A stretch of DNA of 64,000 nt from JBQTGK01 sp052400665 (lineage in GTDB: Bacteria > Bacteroidota > Bacteroidia > Bacteroidales > Marinifilaceae). A program made the translations under genes and the position numbers. Below, piece by piece: positions 19,439 to 28,117 of the stretch. The DNA lies in assembly GCA_052400665.1 (NCBI GenBank), contig JBQTGK010000002.1. One strand, given 5' to 3'. Position 1 is the first letter of the stretch, and each line of letters begins with the position of its first letter. The notes beneath the pieces were generated by a model, which saw nothing but the letters and a program-made list of their open reading frames with translations, searched no databases and was not told where the DNA came from.

Positions 19439-20360
19439 TTTAAAAAAGGCAATTGCCAATTCTTTAGGTTTTGTAATGCTCCTATTTTTTAAAAGAATAG
19501 CATTAAAGCAATTCGAAAAATGTGTTTTATCAATTTACTTTCACAATCCATCTGCAATTTTATTTAAGGGAATTATTAATTTTCTAAATGCAAACGGATT
19601 TAAATATATCGATGAAAAAGAATATTACGAAATCGTAAAAGGGAATGCAAATATAAGTGGCAGAAGTGTTTTTATTTCCTTTGATGATGGTTGGAGAGGT
19701 AACTTAAAGTTAATTCCTGTAATTGAAAAATATAATATTCCCATAACAGTTTTTGTATCGGTTAAACCTGTAATAAGTGGAAATTTTTGGTGGGAATATA
19801 CCGATTATATAAAAAAAAATAATTCTAAAATTTCAAGTGTTGAGGATTTAAAAAAAATGACCAACGAGCAACGTCTTTATCATGTGAATAAAGCTATCGA
19901 GCATCGTAAACTTGAAAGATCTGCCATAAATAGTGATGAGTTGTGTTTATTACACAATCATCCTTTGATAACTATTGGAAGTCATACCTATACTCACCCA
20001 ATAACAATAATGTGCAGTGATGATGAGCTGCAATTTGAATACAGGGAGTCGAAAAAATATTTAGAATCCTTACTTCATACCAATATCGAGTCTTTGTCAT
20101 TTCCAAATGGAGATTACAATAAAAGGGATTTGAGCTTGTTAAAGAAAAATGCTTACATAATGGCTTTTACGACCTCTGTAAATATCTTTAATGATATTAT
20201 TGATGAATATGAGATTCCCCGAATATCCATTAATTCCATGGGAGGAAAATATGAGAATATTTCTAGGATGCTGGGGTTATGGGATCAGTTTATTCAACCA
20301 CTTCATTTTCGATTACGGGAAGTTAACCGGAAACTTAAAACTGCCATATATTGTTTTTAA
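19431..20360 (+). CDS. Polysaccharide deacetylase (NodB/CE4-like)
   Basis: 309-residue CE4-type deacetylase. The motif 1 Asp pair is in SFDDGWRG (about residue 84), and the metal-binding His motif is SHTYTHP near 184-190. A later segment SFPNGDYNKRD corresponds to the family arginine/Pro region. It should remove acetyl groups from N-acetylated sugars of a lipid-linked or nascent polymer. A hydrophobic stretch near residues 12-22 may anchor it to the membrane. It overlaps the previous gene by eight bases, so the acyltransferase and deacetylase are likely cotranslated, perhaps remodelling the same amino sugar. Confidence 0.9.
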   Translation: MSSLKKAIANSLGFVMLLFFKRIALKQFEKCVLSIYFHNPSAILFKGIINFLNANGFKYIDEKEYYEIVKGNANISGRSVFISFDDGWRGNLKLIPVIEKYNIPITVFVSVKPVISGNFWWEYTDYIKKNNSKISSVEDLKKMTNEQRLYHVNKAIEHRKLERSAINSDELCLLHNHPLITIGSHTYTHPITIMCSDDELQFEYRESKKYLESLLHTNIESLSFPNGDYNKRDLSLLKKNAYIMAFTTSVNIFNDIIDEYEIPRISINSMGGKYENISRMLGLWDQFIQPLHFRLREVNRKLKTAIYCF

Positions 20361-20402
20361 AACTTTGTTTATTGTGTTTCCCCTAGATATAATCCTATTT
20401 AA

Positions 20403-21452
20403 ATGAAAGAAATACTCTACATAAGTCCGGAATTTAAAAATAGTAGGGGCGGAATAGGTTTATGTGTAAATAATTATGCACAATTTATGCCGACCTTTAA
20501 GATATTGGTAACAAATAGTTTTCGTTCTAAGTTGCTCAATTTTATATATTTCCCTGTTTGTATTTGTCATTTATTCTTTAAATTAATTACTGATAAAGAC
20601 ATCAAAATCATTCATATTCATGGTGCATCGAAGGGAAGTTTCTACCGAAAATACATTCTTTTTATTATGGTAAGAAGTCTATTTCGTAAGAAGGTAATTT
20701 ATCACATGCATGGAGGTGGATTTCGTGATTTTTATAATGATTCACCTTTGTTTATCCAAAAGAGGATTCGTTACATGATTAATTCTTCGGATCTGTTAAT
20801 TTGTTTATCGCAAAAGTGGAAAGATTTTTTTACCGAAACATTTTATCCAAAGCGAATAGAGATACTTAATAATATGGTTTTGCCTCCTGTAAATACAGAT
20901 AGAATAGAATCGAAAAGAAAGTTTAGACTCTTTTTTTTAGGCTTAATAGGGGATAATAAGGGGATATTTGATTTGTTAGAGGTGATTGCTGAAAATAAAG
21001 AACAGTTCGGGAAACTGCTTATTTTAAAGGTTGCCGGTAATGGAGAAATAATACGTCTGGAAAAGAGAATTAAAGAATTAGGAATTGATAAAATAGTGCA
21101 ATTCCAAGGATGGGTAGATTCGAAAAAGAAGGAAGAATTATTTCGTTCATCAGATGCATTAATTCTTCCATCCTATAAGGAAGGCTTACCCTTATCGATA
21201 CTAGAGGCTATGAGTTATGGACTACCCATTATATCAAGCGATGTGGGCGGAATTCCTGATCTGTTGCTTACGCATAAAAATGGAATATTACTTGAACCAG
21301 GAAATAAATTATCAATACAACAAGCGATTATGAGTCTTGTAAATAATAAAGATTTGGTGGAAAAATTTTCTAAAAGATCGATAGAAGGAGTTGCGGAATT
21401 TTATCCTCAGAGTGTGCTAAAAAAATTGAACTCTATTTATGATGAATTATAA
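20403..21452 (+). CDS. GT4 family glycosyltransferase
   Basis: 349-residue retaining transferase of the GT-B fold. The C-terminal half has the acceptor/nucleotide-sugar segment LGLIGDNKGI (about residue 180) and the hallmark E-x7-E in EGLPLSILEAMSYGLP (about 260). The N-terminus shows NSRGGIGLCVNNYA, the usual glycine-rich loop. It should add one sugar to the lipid-linked repeat unit; specificity cannot be read. The gene overlaps the next one by 14 bases. Confidence 0.93.
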   Translation: MKEILYISPEFKNSRGGIGLCVNNYAQFMPTFKILVTNSFRSKLLNFIYFPVCICHLFFKLITDKDIKIIHIHGASKGSFYRKYILFIMVRSLFRKKVIYHMHGGGFRDFYNDSPLFIQKRIRYMINSSDLLICLSQKWKDFFTETFYPKRIEILNNMVLPPVNTDRIESKRKFRLFFLGLIGDNKGIFDLLEVIAENKEQFGKLLILKVAGNGEIIRLEKRIKELGIDKIVQFQGWVDSKKKEELFRSSDALILPSYKEGLPLSILEAMSYGLPIISSDVGGIPDLLLTHKNGILLEPGNKLSIQQAIMSLVNNKDLVEKFSKRSIEGVAEFYPQSVLKKLNSIYDEL

Positions 21453-22719
21453 ACGAGCAAAGGATTTTATAGTTAAGAAGCTTAAGTATGGATTCGTTTT
21501 CGAGAGAGAATTAAGAAGAGTCAAATTCTTACATTCACTTGATAAATCTCAATTACTTGAGATGAAAAATAAAAAATTTATTCAGCAATATCGAAATGCC
21601 TATTTGAATTCTCGCTTTTATAATAATTTGTATCGCCACCATGGATTAACATTAAATTCAGTTAAATCTTTAAGCGATATTGAAAAATTGCCGATAATAA
21701 GTAGAAAAGACATTCAGCATAAAGTTGAGGATCTTCTTACTACAAAACGAATATTTGTGTACGAAGCATTTACCAGTGGAACATCTGGTTCGCCTCTAAA
21801 GATCTATCGCGATTATGTATCGGCATGTAGAGAACATGCTTACTTGCATTATTTTCAGCAGCTTTACGGCTATGAGTTAGGCGATCCGGTATTGTCATTA
21901 AGGTCTTTTCACGATAAAAACAGATTATCATATTTAGATAAAAGTAATAATATACTTCACTTGTCTAGTTTTCATATCAATTCTGATAGAATTAATGAAT
22001 ATCATCAGCTAATAAAGGGTTTTAAGCCAAAAGTGCTAAAATCTTATCCAGGATCGATGCATATTCTTGCTACAGAGCTTTATAAGGCTGGTAAAGAAAT
22101 ACAAATTCCTATTACTTTTTCAGCATCAGAAACTTTACATGATTTTCAAAAAAAGAATATTGAAAAAGTGATGAATACAAAAATTTATGATTGTTATGGT
22201 AATGCAGAGAGGACAGTTGCTTTGGGGCAGTATAATGGTTCTTTATATCGTGAATTTCCTTTGTATTCACATGTAGAGGTAAAATCGGATCATCTTATTA
22301 CAAGCAGTTTTATAAACTCTTCGTTTCCTTTAATTCGTTATACAGTTAACGATGTACTTAAACTTTCGAATAGCGGTGACATAGATAAAATCGAAAAAAT
22401 TATTGGTAGAAGTAACGATTATGTTTTAATGGAAAACGGACAGAAAGTTTCAAGTTTAGAATTGGCATTTAAAGAAGTCGAACATTTATGCGCAGCTCAA
22501 ATTGTTCAGAAACAAATTGGTTGTTTGAATGTTAATATCGTTCCTGATAAGAAGTTCTCAGAAAAAAACCGACAGCATCTCGAACAAAACTTAAGAAATT
22601 ATTTAGGAGATAAATGTAGAATTCGTTTTGATATTATAGATACCAATCAATTGATTTTAACTCAGAAATCGAAATTTAAATTTGTGGTTTCTCAATTAGA
22701 TAAAACCAAAGTAGGATAA
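21439..22719 (+). CDS. Phenylacetate-CoA ligase-like AMP-forming enzyme (CapK type)
   Basis: 426-residue member of the adenylate-forming PaaK/CapK family. The phosphate-binding loop FTSGTSGSPLKIYRD lies near residue 110, a DCYGNAE adenylation core segment near 250, and the usual Arg-containing hinge around IGRSND near 320. Family members activate a carboxylate as acyl-AMP. In capsule loci they are thought to provide acyl groups for side-chain decoration. Together with the ATP-grasp and FemAB-like proteins it suggests an acid substituent on the polymer; the acid is unknown. It overlaps the preceding glycosyltransferase gene. Confidence 0.85.
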   Translation: MMNYKRAKDFIVKKLKYGFVFERELRRVKFLHSLDKSQLLEMKNKKFIQQYRNAYLNSRFYNNLYRHHGLTLNSVKSLSDIEKLPIISRKDIQHKVEDLLTTKRIFVYEAFTSGTSGSPLKIYRDYVSACREHAYLHYFQQLYGYELGDPVLSLRSFHDKNRLSYLDKSNNILHLSSFHINSDRINEYHQLIKGFKPKVLKSYPGSMHILATELYKAGKEIQIPITFSASETLHDFQKKNIEKVMNTKIYDCYGNAERTVALGQYNGSLYREFPLYSHVEVKSDHLITSSFINSSFPLIRYTVNDVLKLSNSGDIDKIEKIIGRSNDYVLMENGQKVSSLELAFKEVEHLCAAQIVQKQIGCLNVNIVPDKKFSEKNRQHLEQNLRNYLGDKCRIRFDIIDTNQLILTQKSKFKFVVSQLDKTKVG

Positions 22720-22766
22720 ATAATAACCTCTTGTTTAAACGATTAAATCTCATTTAAAAAAATACT

Positions 22767-23903
22767 ATGACAAATTTATGTCTTACTCTCGATTATGAAT
22801 TGTTTGGTTCGGGAAGAGGAAATGTATTTCAGCATATTATTGAGCCTACAGAACGTTTATTAACGATTTGTTCGGAGCATAATGTTAAGCTTAGTATTTT
22901 TTTTGAAGTTGTGGAGTATTGGAAAATTAAAGAATACTATGAAAATGGGGTAAGTATGGGCTATCAGTGTAATCCTGCTGATGCAATGAAAGAGCAAATT
23001 ATTAGGGCTTATCAGCAAGGACACGATATTCAGCTACATGTTCATCCACAATGGATTGATGCAAAATATACAAATGATAAATGGATCCTGAATTTAGATT
23101 ACTGGAGATTACCTCAGCTGCCAATGCAGGCGAACGAATCAATTAGTATGGGATTAAATGATTTGATTAGAAATGGGAAACGATGTCTGGAAGAGTGGTT
23201 ACAAGTAATAAACCCTGATTATAAATGCAATATTATTCGTGCAGGAGGTTATAATGTAGATCCTTCTCAAAACCTGATTAAAGTATTAAAAGATAATGAT
23301 TTTGTTGCAGATAGTTCGGTGTATTATGGTGGAATTATGAATAGTGAATTATCAAAATATGATTATTCCGAATTATCGCAGGAAATTCCTTACTGGTATA
23401 GTTCTAGTTTTTCTTTATTTAAAGAGGATAGGAATGAATCGGGTATTTTAGAATTGCCGGTTTTTGCAGATAATATCCGTAGGATACATAAGTACGATTG
23501 GATAAGGATAAAGTCAGCATTGAAAAATAAAACAAATGCAGTAGAAAAATTTAAGAATAATTCTTTAAAAAAATCGAAGTGGGAAATGCTTGGTTTTATA
23601 CTCGATAAAGAGGCGGTTACCTGGGATTTCTGTTTGTTCTCAACTTTTAAAATGAAAAGATATTTAAAAAAGGTCAATAAAATTCAGTTAAAATCTTCAT
23701 TTCCTTTTCATCCTTTTGTATTAGTTGGGCATCCTAAAGATTTTTATTATTCGGATGCACTAAACTACATAATACAGTATAATAGAAAACAAAAAGGAAG
23801 ATTTTTAACAGTAAGCGAAACGGTAGAGAAAATAAAAAGTGCTGCTGTTAACCGGCCAGCAGTTTGTAAAGAAGAATTAATTATTGATAAGATAAATCAG
23901 TAA
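22767..23903 (+). CDS. NodB-like polysaccharide deacetylase family protein
   Basis: 378-residue protein with a CE4-like TIM-barrel pattern. The N-terminal metal/catalytic segment is LTLDYELFGSGRG, the His motif is QLHVHPQW near residue 90, and the later segment IIRAGGYNVD is at about 155. The Asp-Tyr-Glu start replaces the Asp-Asp pair of classical NodB enzymes, so it may act on a different bond or be inactive. It lies three bases before a GT2 gene and is likely part of the same modification module. Confidence 0.7.
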   Translation: MTNLCLTLDYELFGSGRGNVFQHIIEPTERLLTICSEHNVKLSIFFEVVEYWKIKEYYENGVSMGYQCNPADAMKEQIIRAYQQGHDIQLHVHPQWIDAKYTNDKWILNLDYWRLPQLPMQANESISMGLNDLIRNGKRCLEEWLQVINPDYKCNIIRAGGYNVDPSQNLIKVLKDNDFVADSSVYYGGIMNSELSKYDYSELSQEIPYWYSSSFSLFKEDRNESGILELPVFADNIRRIHKYDWIRIKSALKNKTNAVEKFKNNSLKKSKWEMLGFILDKEAVTWDFCLFSTFKMKRYLKKVNKIQLKSSFPFHPFVLVGHPKDFYYSDALNYIIQYNRKQKGRFLTVSETVEKIKSAAVNRPAVCKEELIIDKINQ

Positions 23904-23906
23904 ATT

Positions 23907-24875
23907 ATGATTAAACCCCTTGTTAGTGTTAAAACCATTACTTATAACCATCTGCCTTATATAAAAGATTGTATAGAAGGTGTTTTAATGCAGAAAACCA
24001 ATTTTAGTTTTGAATATATTATTGGTGATGATTGTAGTACCGATGGAACAGCAGATATTGTGAATGAATATGCTCAAAAATATCCACATATAATTAAATT
24101 GATTTCGTCTGAAAATAATGTGGGTGCCTGGCAGAACGATAGACGAACAACCAATGCATGTAATGGAAAGTATGTGGCTGTTTGTGAAGGTGATGATTTT
24201 TGGACTGATACTCTAAAATTACAAAAGCAGATTGATTTCTTAGAAGCTAATCCCGATTATGGAATGGTGCATTGTGATTTTTCCAATAAAATTGGCAGGA
24301 TATTGGTTCGAAATGTTTGGAAAAACAGGCAAATTCCTCAGGGTGATGTTTTCCAAGAGTTGGTCCTGGAGAATTTTGTGGTTACAGCTACAGTTTGCAT
24401 GCGGAACGATCTACTGCAGGAAATATGCATTAATAGTGCCGACAAAACAAAAAAATGGATAATGGGTGATTACCCTTTATGGCTTGAGATTGCCAGTAGA
24501 ATGAAAATCGGTTTTATTACCGATGATATGGCTACTTATCGGGTACATTCTAATTCTGTTTCTCATAATCTTGATCTAGAGGGGAGTTATAAATTTTTTA
24601 CGGACAGATATGACATAAAAAGATATTTCGCAAATGAATATGGAGCTAAACACTTGAATTCTACTATTGAGGATAATTATCACAAGGAGCTTTTAAAGTT
24701 TTCAATATTCATGAAGAGTTCGAATTTAAGAAGGCAGTGTATTAATCATTATAAAGGCAGTGAGAAAAAACGTTTCTTTTTGTGGAATTTATTTGCAAAA
24801 TATTCAATTCTCGATCCTCTTTTTAATCTGCTTTACTTTTTGAAGCAAAAATTTAAGTTGCGGGAATCATTATAA
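23907..24875 (+). CDS. GT2 family glycosyltransferase (copy B)
   Basis: 322 residues, paralogous to the transferase at 14783-15745. The N-terminus PLVSVKTITYNHLPYI, EGDDFW and KQIDFLEANPDYGMVH are conserved with copy A. The region around residues 120-165 diverges (different acceptor-side segments), which suggests that the copies add sugars to different acceptors. A FemAB-like gene follows, as a related pair to the copy A/18362 genes. Confidence 0.92.
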   Translation: MIKPLVSVKTITYNHLPYIKDCIEGVLMQKTNFSFEYIIGDDCSTDGTADIVNEYAQKYPHIIKLISSENNVGAWQNDRRTTNACNGKYVAVCEGDDFWTDTLKLQKQIDFLEANPDYGMVHCDFSNKIGRILVRNVWKNRQIPQGDVFQELVLENFVVTATVCMRNDLLQEICINSADKTKKWIMGDYPLWLEIASRMKIGFITDDMATYRVHSNSVSHNLDLEGSYKFFTDRYDIKRYFANEYGAKHLNSTIEDNYHKELLKFSIFMKSSNLRRQCINHYKGSEKKRFFLWNLFAKYSILDPLFNLLYFLKQKFKLRESL

Positions 24876-24918
24876 TTAAAGTATAAAATTATTCTATTTA
24901 GAAAAGCTATTTATAATT

Positions 24919-26001
24919 ATGAAAGATAATGAGTATACATTTAAACGTATTTCTTTACAGCAGTTTGCAGAGATAAAATACCATAGTGATTTTCCCAGCT
25001 CTATAGTTGATTGGCTTTTGGAATGGTATGTTATTTTCAATAAAAAGCAGGATAATGTGCTTGGTTATAATAAGGATTTATATTTAATAGCTTCCTATCA
25101 AGAAGGAAAAATTGTGGCTATTTTACCATTAGTTTGTGTTACCCGACGTTATTTTGGACTTTTTTCGGTACGTTTTTTAGAGTTTCTAGGTCAGCAGTGG
25201 TCTAGTTTTGGGAACGATTTAATTATTATTGAAAAAATAGGAAAAGATTTTTTTCTGCAGTTAAAGAGTTGGATCAAACAAAATATATCCTATAATTTTT
25301 TGTTTCTTAAGTTTATGCCAAGAGAGTCGATTATTGAAAGGAATTGCCGCTTTTATAGTCACGGTGGAGCTCCGGCAATTAATCTTTCTAATTATGAGGA
25401 TTACAATCAATATGCCAAGCAGAATCATTCTCGTAATTTAAAACAGAATTTGCGGAAAGCTTTAAACAAAACAAAAAAAAATAATATTCAAATTCAGGAA
25501 TGTGTCGAAGAAATAAATGATTCTAATTTTAAGGAGATTAAACGAATATCAAAAAGCAAATTGATTGACAATAAGGGGTTTGTATATGGTGATAAGGAAA
25601 AAGAAAATTTCTATCGATTTGTGTATCAAAAGTTCGATTCGAATGTGGTTTTTGTAAAGTTTAATGGTGTAGCTGTAAGTTACCGCACGAATATTTTTCT
25701 TAATGGAAACAAATATTGTGTTGATGCGGCCTTTGATCGTGATTACAGAAAATACAATTTGGGAATTTGGAATGTAGATGCCAGTATTAAAGATAGTTTC
25801 TCCAGAGGCATTAAAATTCATTCGATGGGACCCGGATTAGATAGCTATAAGTTCAAGTTTGCCAATGCTTTTAATAATTATTTTATGTGTGTAGATTGGA
25901 AGTTTAGCTTTAAATCATTACTTCTTATTCCATACTTTATTTATTTATTGCGCAGAAAAAATAGTTCCGTTAATCAAGAGTTGCAAAACTTTGGTTTTTA
26001 G
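24919..26001 (+). CDS. FemAB/GNAT-like acyltransferase (copy B)
   Basis: 360-residue paralogue of the protein at 18362-19438, with the same layout: RFLEFLGQQWSSFGND near residue 90, ISKSKLIDNKGFVYGD near 210, AAFDRDYRKYNLG near 272 and a GLDSYKFKF segment near 310. The two are alike over their whole length but differ clearly, so the duplication is not recent. It should transfer an acyl or aminoacyl group to a sugar amine (inference from family and context). Confidence 0.85.
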   Translation: MKDNEYTFKRISLQQFAEIKYHSDFPSSIVDWLLEWYVIFNKKQDNVLGYNKDLYLIASYQEGKIVAILPLVCVTRRYFGLFSVRFLEFLGQQWSSFGNDLIIIEKIGKDFFLQLKSWIKQNISYNFLFLKFMPRESIIERNCRFYSHGGAPAINLSNYEDYNQYAKQNHSRNLKQNLRKALNKTKKNNIQIQECVEEINDSNFKEIKRISKSKLIDNKGFVYGDKEKENFYRFVYQKFDSNVVFVKFNGVAVSYRTNIFLNGNKYCVDAAFDRDYRKYNLGIWNVDASIKDSFSRGIKIHSMGPGLDSYKFKFANAFNNYFMCVDWKFSFKSLLLIPYFIYLLRRKNSSVNQELQNFGF

Positions 26002-26128
26002 CAAGGGCTGCTTGTAAAATCACATTATAATCAATTGAGAAGTCTTATTGCAAAATGGCTTGTTTTCGAACAGGCTTACTATCAAACACCCTTTTATTTC
26101 TAGTGTGCCTATTTAAAATTTCTTTGAT

Positions 26129-27352
26129 ATGATTGTTGAAAATAGAAGTAAAATTGCAGAAAGTTTTGAACGTTTAAGAGAATATTGTGAGGCGGAAGAA
26201 TTTAAAGGCTGGGATCCTTATGATGGATTAAATTCCAAAATTTTTAAGGCTTTTCCTTTAGTAAATAAGAGCAGGCTAATTCGATTAATTTGGATACAGA
26301 TATTTAAACGAAACTTAATTAATTTCCGGGATCTTGCAGGGATTAAAAAGGCTTATAACCCTAAAGGTCTTGGTTTATTTCTTAGCGGTTATTGTAAGCT
26401 TTATCAATTTGATCGCACACAGGAGGTAAGATCCCGGATTGTTTTTCTCTCTAAAAAGTTATTAGAATTACAAAGTAAAGCTTGGTCGGGTGCTTGTTGG
26501 GGTTATAATTTCGATTGGCAGGCTCGTGCATTTTTTCAACCCAAAGGAACACCATCGGTTGTTGTTACATGCTATGTAGCTAATGCTCTACTCGATGCCT
26601 ATGAGATATTAGAAGATCCCGAATTACTCGAAACAGCCATAAGTGCAAAGGATTTTATCTTAAACGATTTACATAGAACTTATGATGAAAAAGGAGATTT
26701 CTGTTTTTCATATTCTCCTTTAGACAAAACGCAGGTTTTTAATGCCAGTTTGCTGGGAAGTAGCTTGTTAGCTCGTATTTTTTATTATACAGGAAATGAG
26801 GAATTGGCAATTAATGCCAAACATTCGGTTCAGTTTTGTGCTACCAATCAGAATACCAATGGTTCCTGGTCCTACGGAACTTTAGCTTATCATTCCTGGA
26901 TTGATAATTTTCATACCGGATTCAACCTGGAAGCCATAAACAATTATCAAAAATATACGCAAGATAAATCATTTGATAGTATACTAACTACAGGATTAAA
27001 CTACTACCTGGGGAATTTTTTTACCAACGAGGGCATACCCAAATATTATAACAACTCAATTTATCCTATAGACATTCATTGCCCAGCTCAGTTGCCAATT
27101 ACTTTGAGCAAACTGGGAAAGCTAAACGAAAATATTGAGTTGGTAGATAAGGTTATGAATTGGACTCTATCCAATATGCAAAGTTCCCGTGGATATTTCT
27201 TTTTTCGAGCAGGAAAAAGATTTAAAATCACCATCCCCTATATTCGCTGGGCACAAGCCTGGATGTTTTTATCATTATCAACTTTATTAATGGAAACCTT
27301 AAAAGCACCAGAATATGAGAAAGAGAATTACAATAATGAATTCGCCGGTTGA
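26129..27352 (+). CDS. Unknown polysaccharide-locus protein, possibly alpha/alpha-toroid
   Basis: 407 residues. I do not recognise a catalytic family. The middle holds Trp- and Gly-rich helices (WSGACWGYNFDWQAR near 125, GSWSYGTLAYHSWIDNFHTGFNLEA near 250), a pattern seen in six-hairpin or (alpha/alpha) barrel glycoside-processing proteins. There is no signal peptide, so it is probably cytoplasmic. It overlaps the next gene by 38 bases in a different frame, indicating cotranslation. The 127-base gap before it carries a short TTCG-loop hairpin (26057-26076). A role in precursor or polymer processing is inference only. Confidence 0.65.
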   Translation: MIVENRSKIAESFERLREYCEAEEFKGWDPYDGLNSKIFKAFPLVNKSRLIRLIWIQIFKRNLINFRDLAGIKKAYNPKGLGLFLSGYCKLYQFDRTQEVRSRIVFLSKKLLELQSKAWSGACWGYNFDWQARAFFQPKGTPSVVVTCYVANALLDAYEILEDPELLETAISAKDFILNDLHRTYDEKGDFCFSYSPLDKTQVFNASLLGSSLLARIFYYTGNEELAINAKHSVQFCATNQNTNGSWSYGTLAYHSWIDNFHTGFNLEAINNYQKYTQDKSFDSILTTGLNYYLGNFFTNEGIPKYYNNSIYPIDIHCPAQLPITLSKLGKLNENIELVDKVMNWTLSNMQSSRGYFFFRAGKRFKITIPYIRWAQAWMFLSLSTLLMETLKAPEYEKENYNNEFAG

Positions 27353-28076
27353 TGTTTTAACAATGCGCCAAACTATTGACTTAATTAGTGATTCCATTCG
27401 CGATAGAAAACCAATTCAACATATTGTTGTGAATGCAGCAAAACTGGTTCTCATGCAGGAAGATAAAGAATTGTATCAATCGGTTGTGAAAAGTGATATA
27501 ATAAATGCAGATGGAATGGCTGTTGTATGGGCCGCCGAAATTTTAGGAAAGCCCTTACCTGAAAGAGTTGCAGGTGTTGATTTAATGCAAGAACTTGTGA
27601 TACTAGCCTCAGAGAAAAAGTATAAAATATTTTTCTTTGGCGGAGTAGAAGAAGTGGTTTGCGAGGTTGTTCGTAAATACAAATCTGTATTTGGCGAGGA
27701 AATAATAGCTGGATATCGTAATGGCTATTTTAAGAAAAATCAGGAAGCAAATATTGCTGCGCAAATAGCAGAATCTAAAGCCGATATTTTATTTGTAGGA
27801 ATTAGTTCGCCGACCAAAGAAATATTTCTGAATACTTATAAAGATAAATTAAAAGTGCCTTTTATTATGGGAGTGGGAGGATCTTTTGATGTGTTGGCGG
27901 GAAAAGTAAAAAGAGCACCCAAATGGATGCAAAAATCTGGTTTGGAATGGTTTTTTCGTTTTTTACAGGAGCCAGGACGAATGTGGAAGAGATACTTGTT
28001 TACAAATTCTCTGTTTATTTATTATGTATTAAAAGAAAAATTTAAAAGTCTATTCGCAATTAAAAGATCTAACTAA
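27315..28076 (+). CDS. WecG/TagA/CpsF family glycosyltransferase
   Basis: 253-residue GT26-type transferase. The family landmarks are NADGMAVVWA near residue 63, FFGG near 110, ADILFVGISSPTKE near 155 and VGGSFDVLAGKVKRAP near 190. Members transfer ManNAcA or ManNAc from UDP to an undecaprenyl-linked sugar. Since the locus encodes UDP-ManNAcA synthesis, this is the natural ManNAcA transferase, adding the second sugar after priming. The gene starts inside the previous one; an alternative ATG at 27336 exists but the upstream start fits the family N-terminus better. Confidence 0.92.
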   Translation: MRKRITIMNSPVDVLTMRQTIDLISDSIRDRKPIQHIVVNAAKLVLMQEDKELYQSVVKSDIINADGMAVVWAAEILGKPLPERVAGVDLMQELVILASEKKYKIFFFGGVEEVVCEVVRKYKSVFGEEIIAGYRNGYFKKNQEANIAAQIAESKADILFVGISSPTKEIFLNTYKDKLKVPFIMGVGGSFDVLAGKVKRAPKWMQKSGLEWFFRFLQEPGRMWKRYLFTNSLFIYYVLKEKFKSLFAIKRSN

Positions 28077-28117
28077 AATCTTCTACTAAAACCACTTTAA
28101 ACCTTAATAAACCAAGC

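Noticed and set aside
26057..26076. Short TTCG-loop hairpin before the unknown capsule protein gene
   Set aside because: Stem of about eight pairs including wobbles and no T-run; not distinctive enough to call a terminator.
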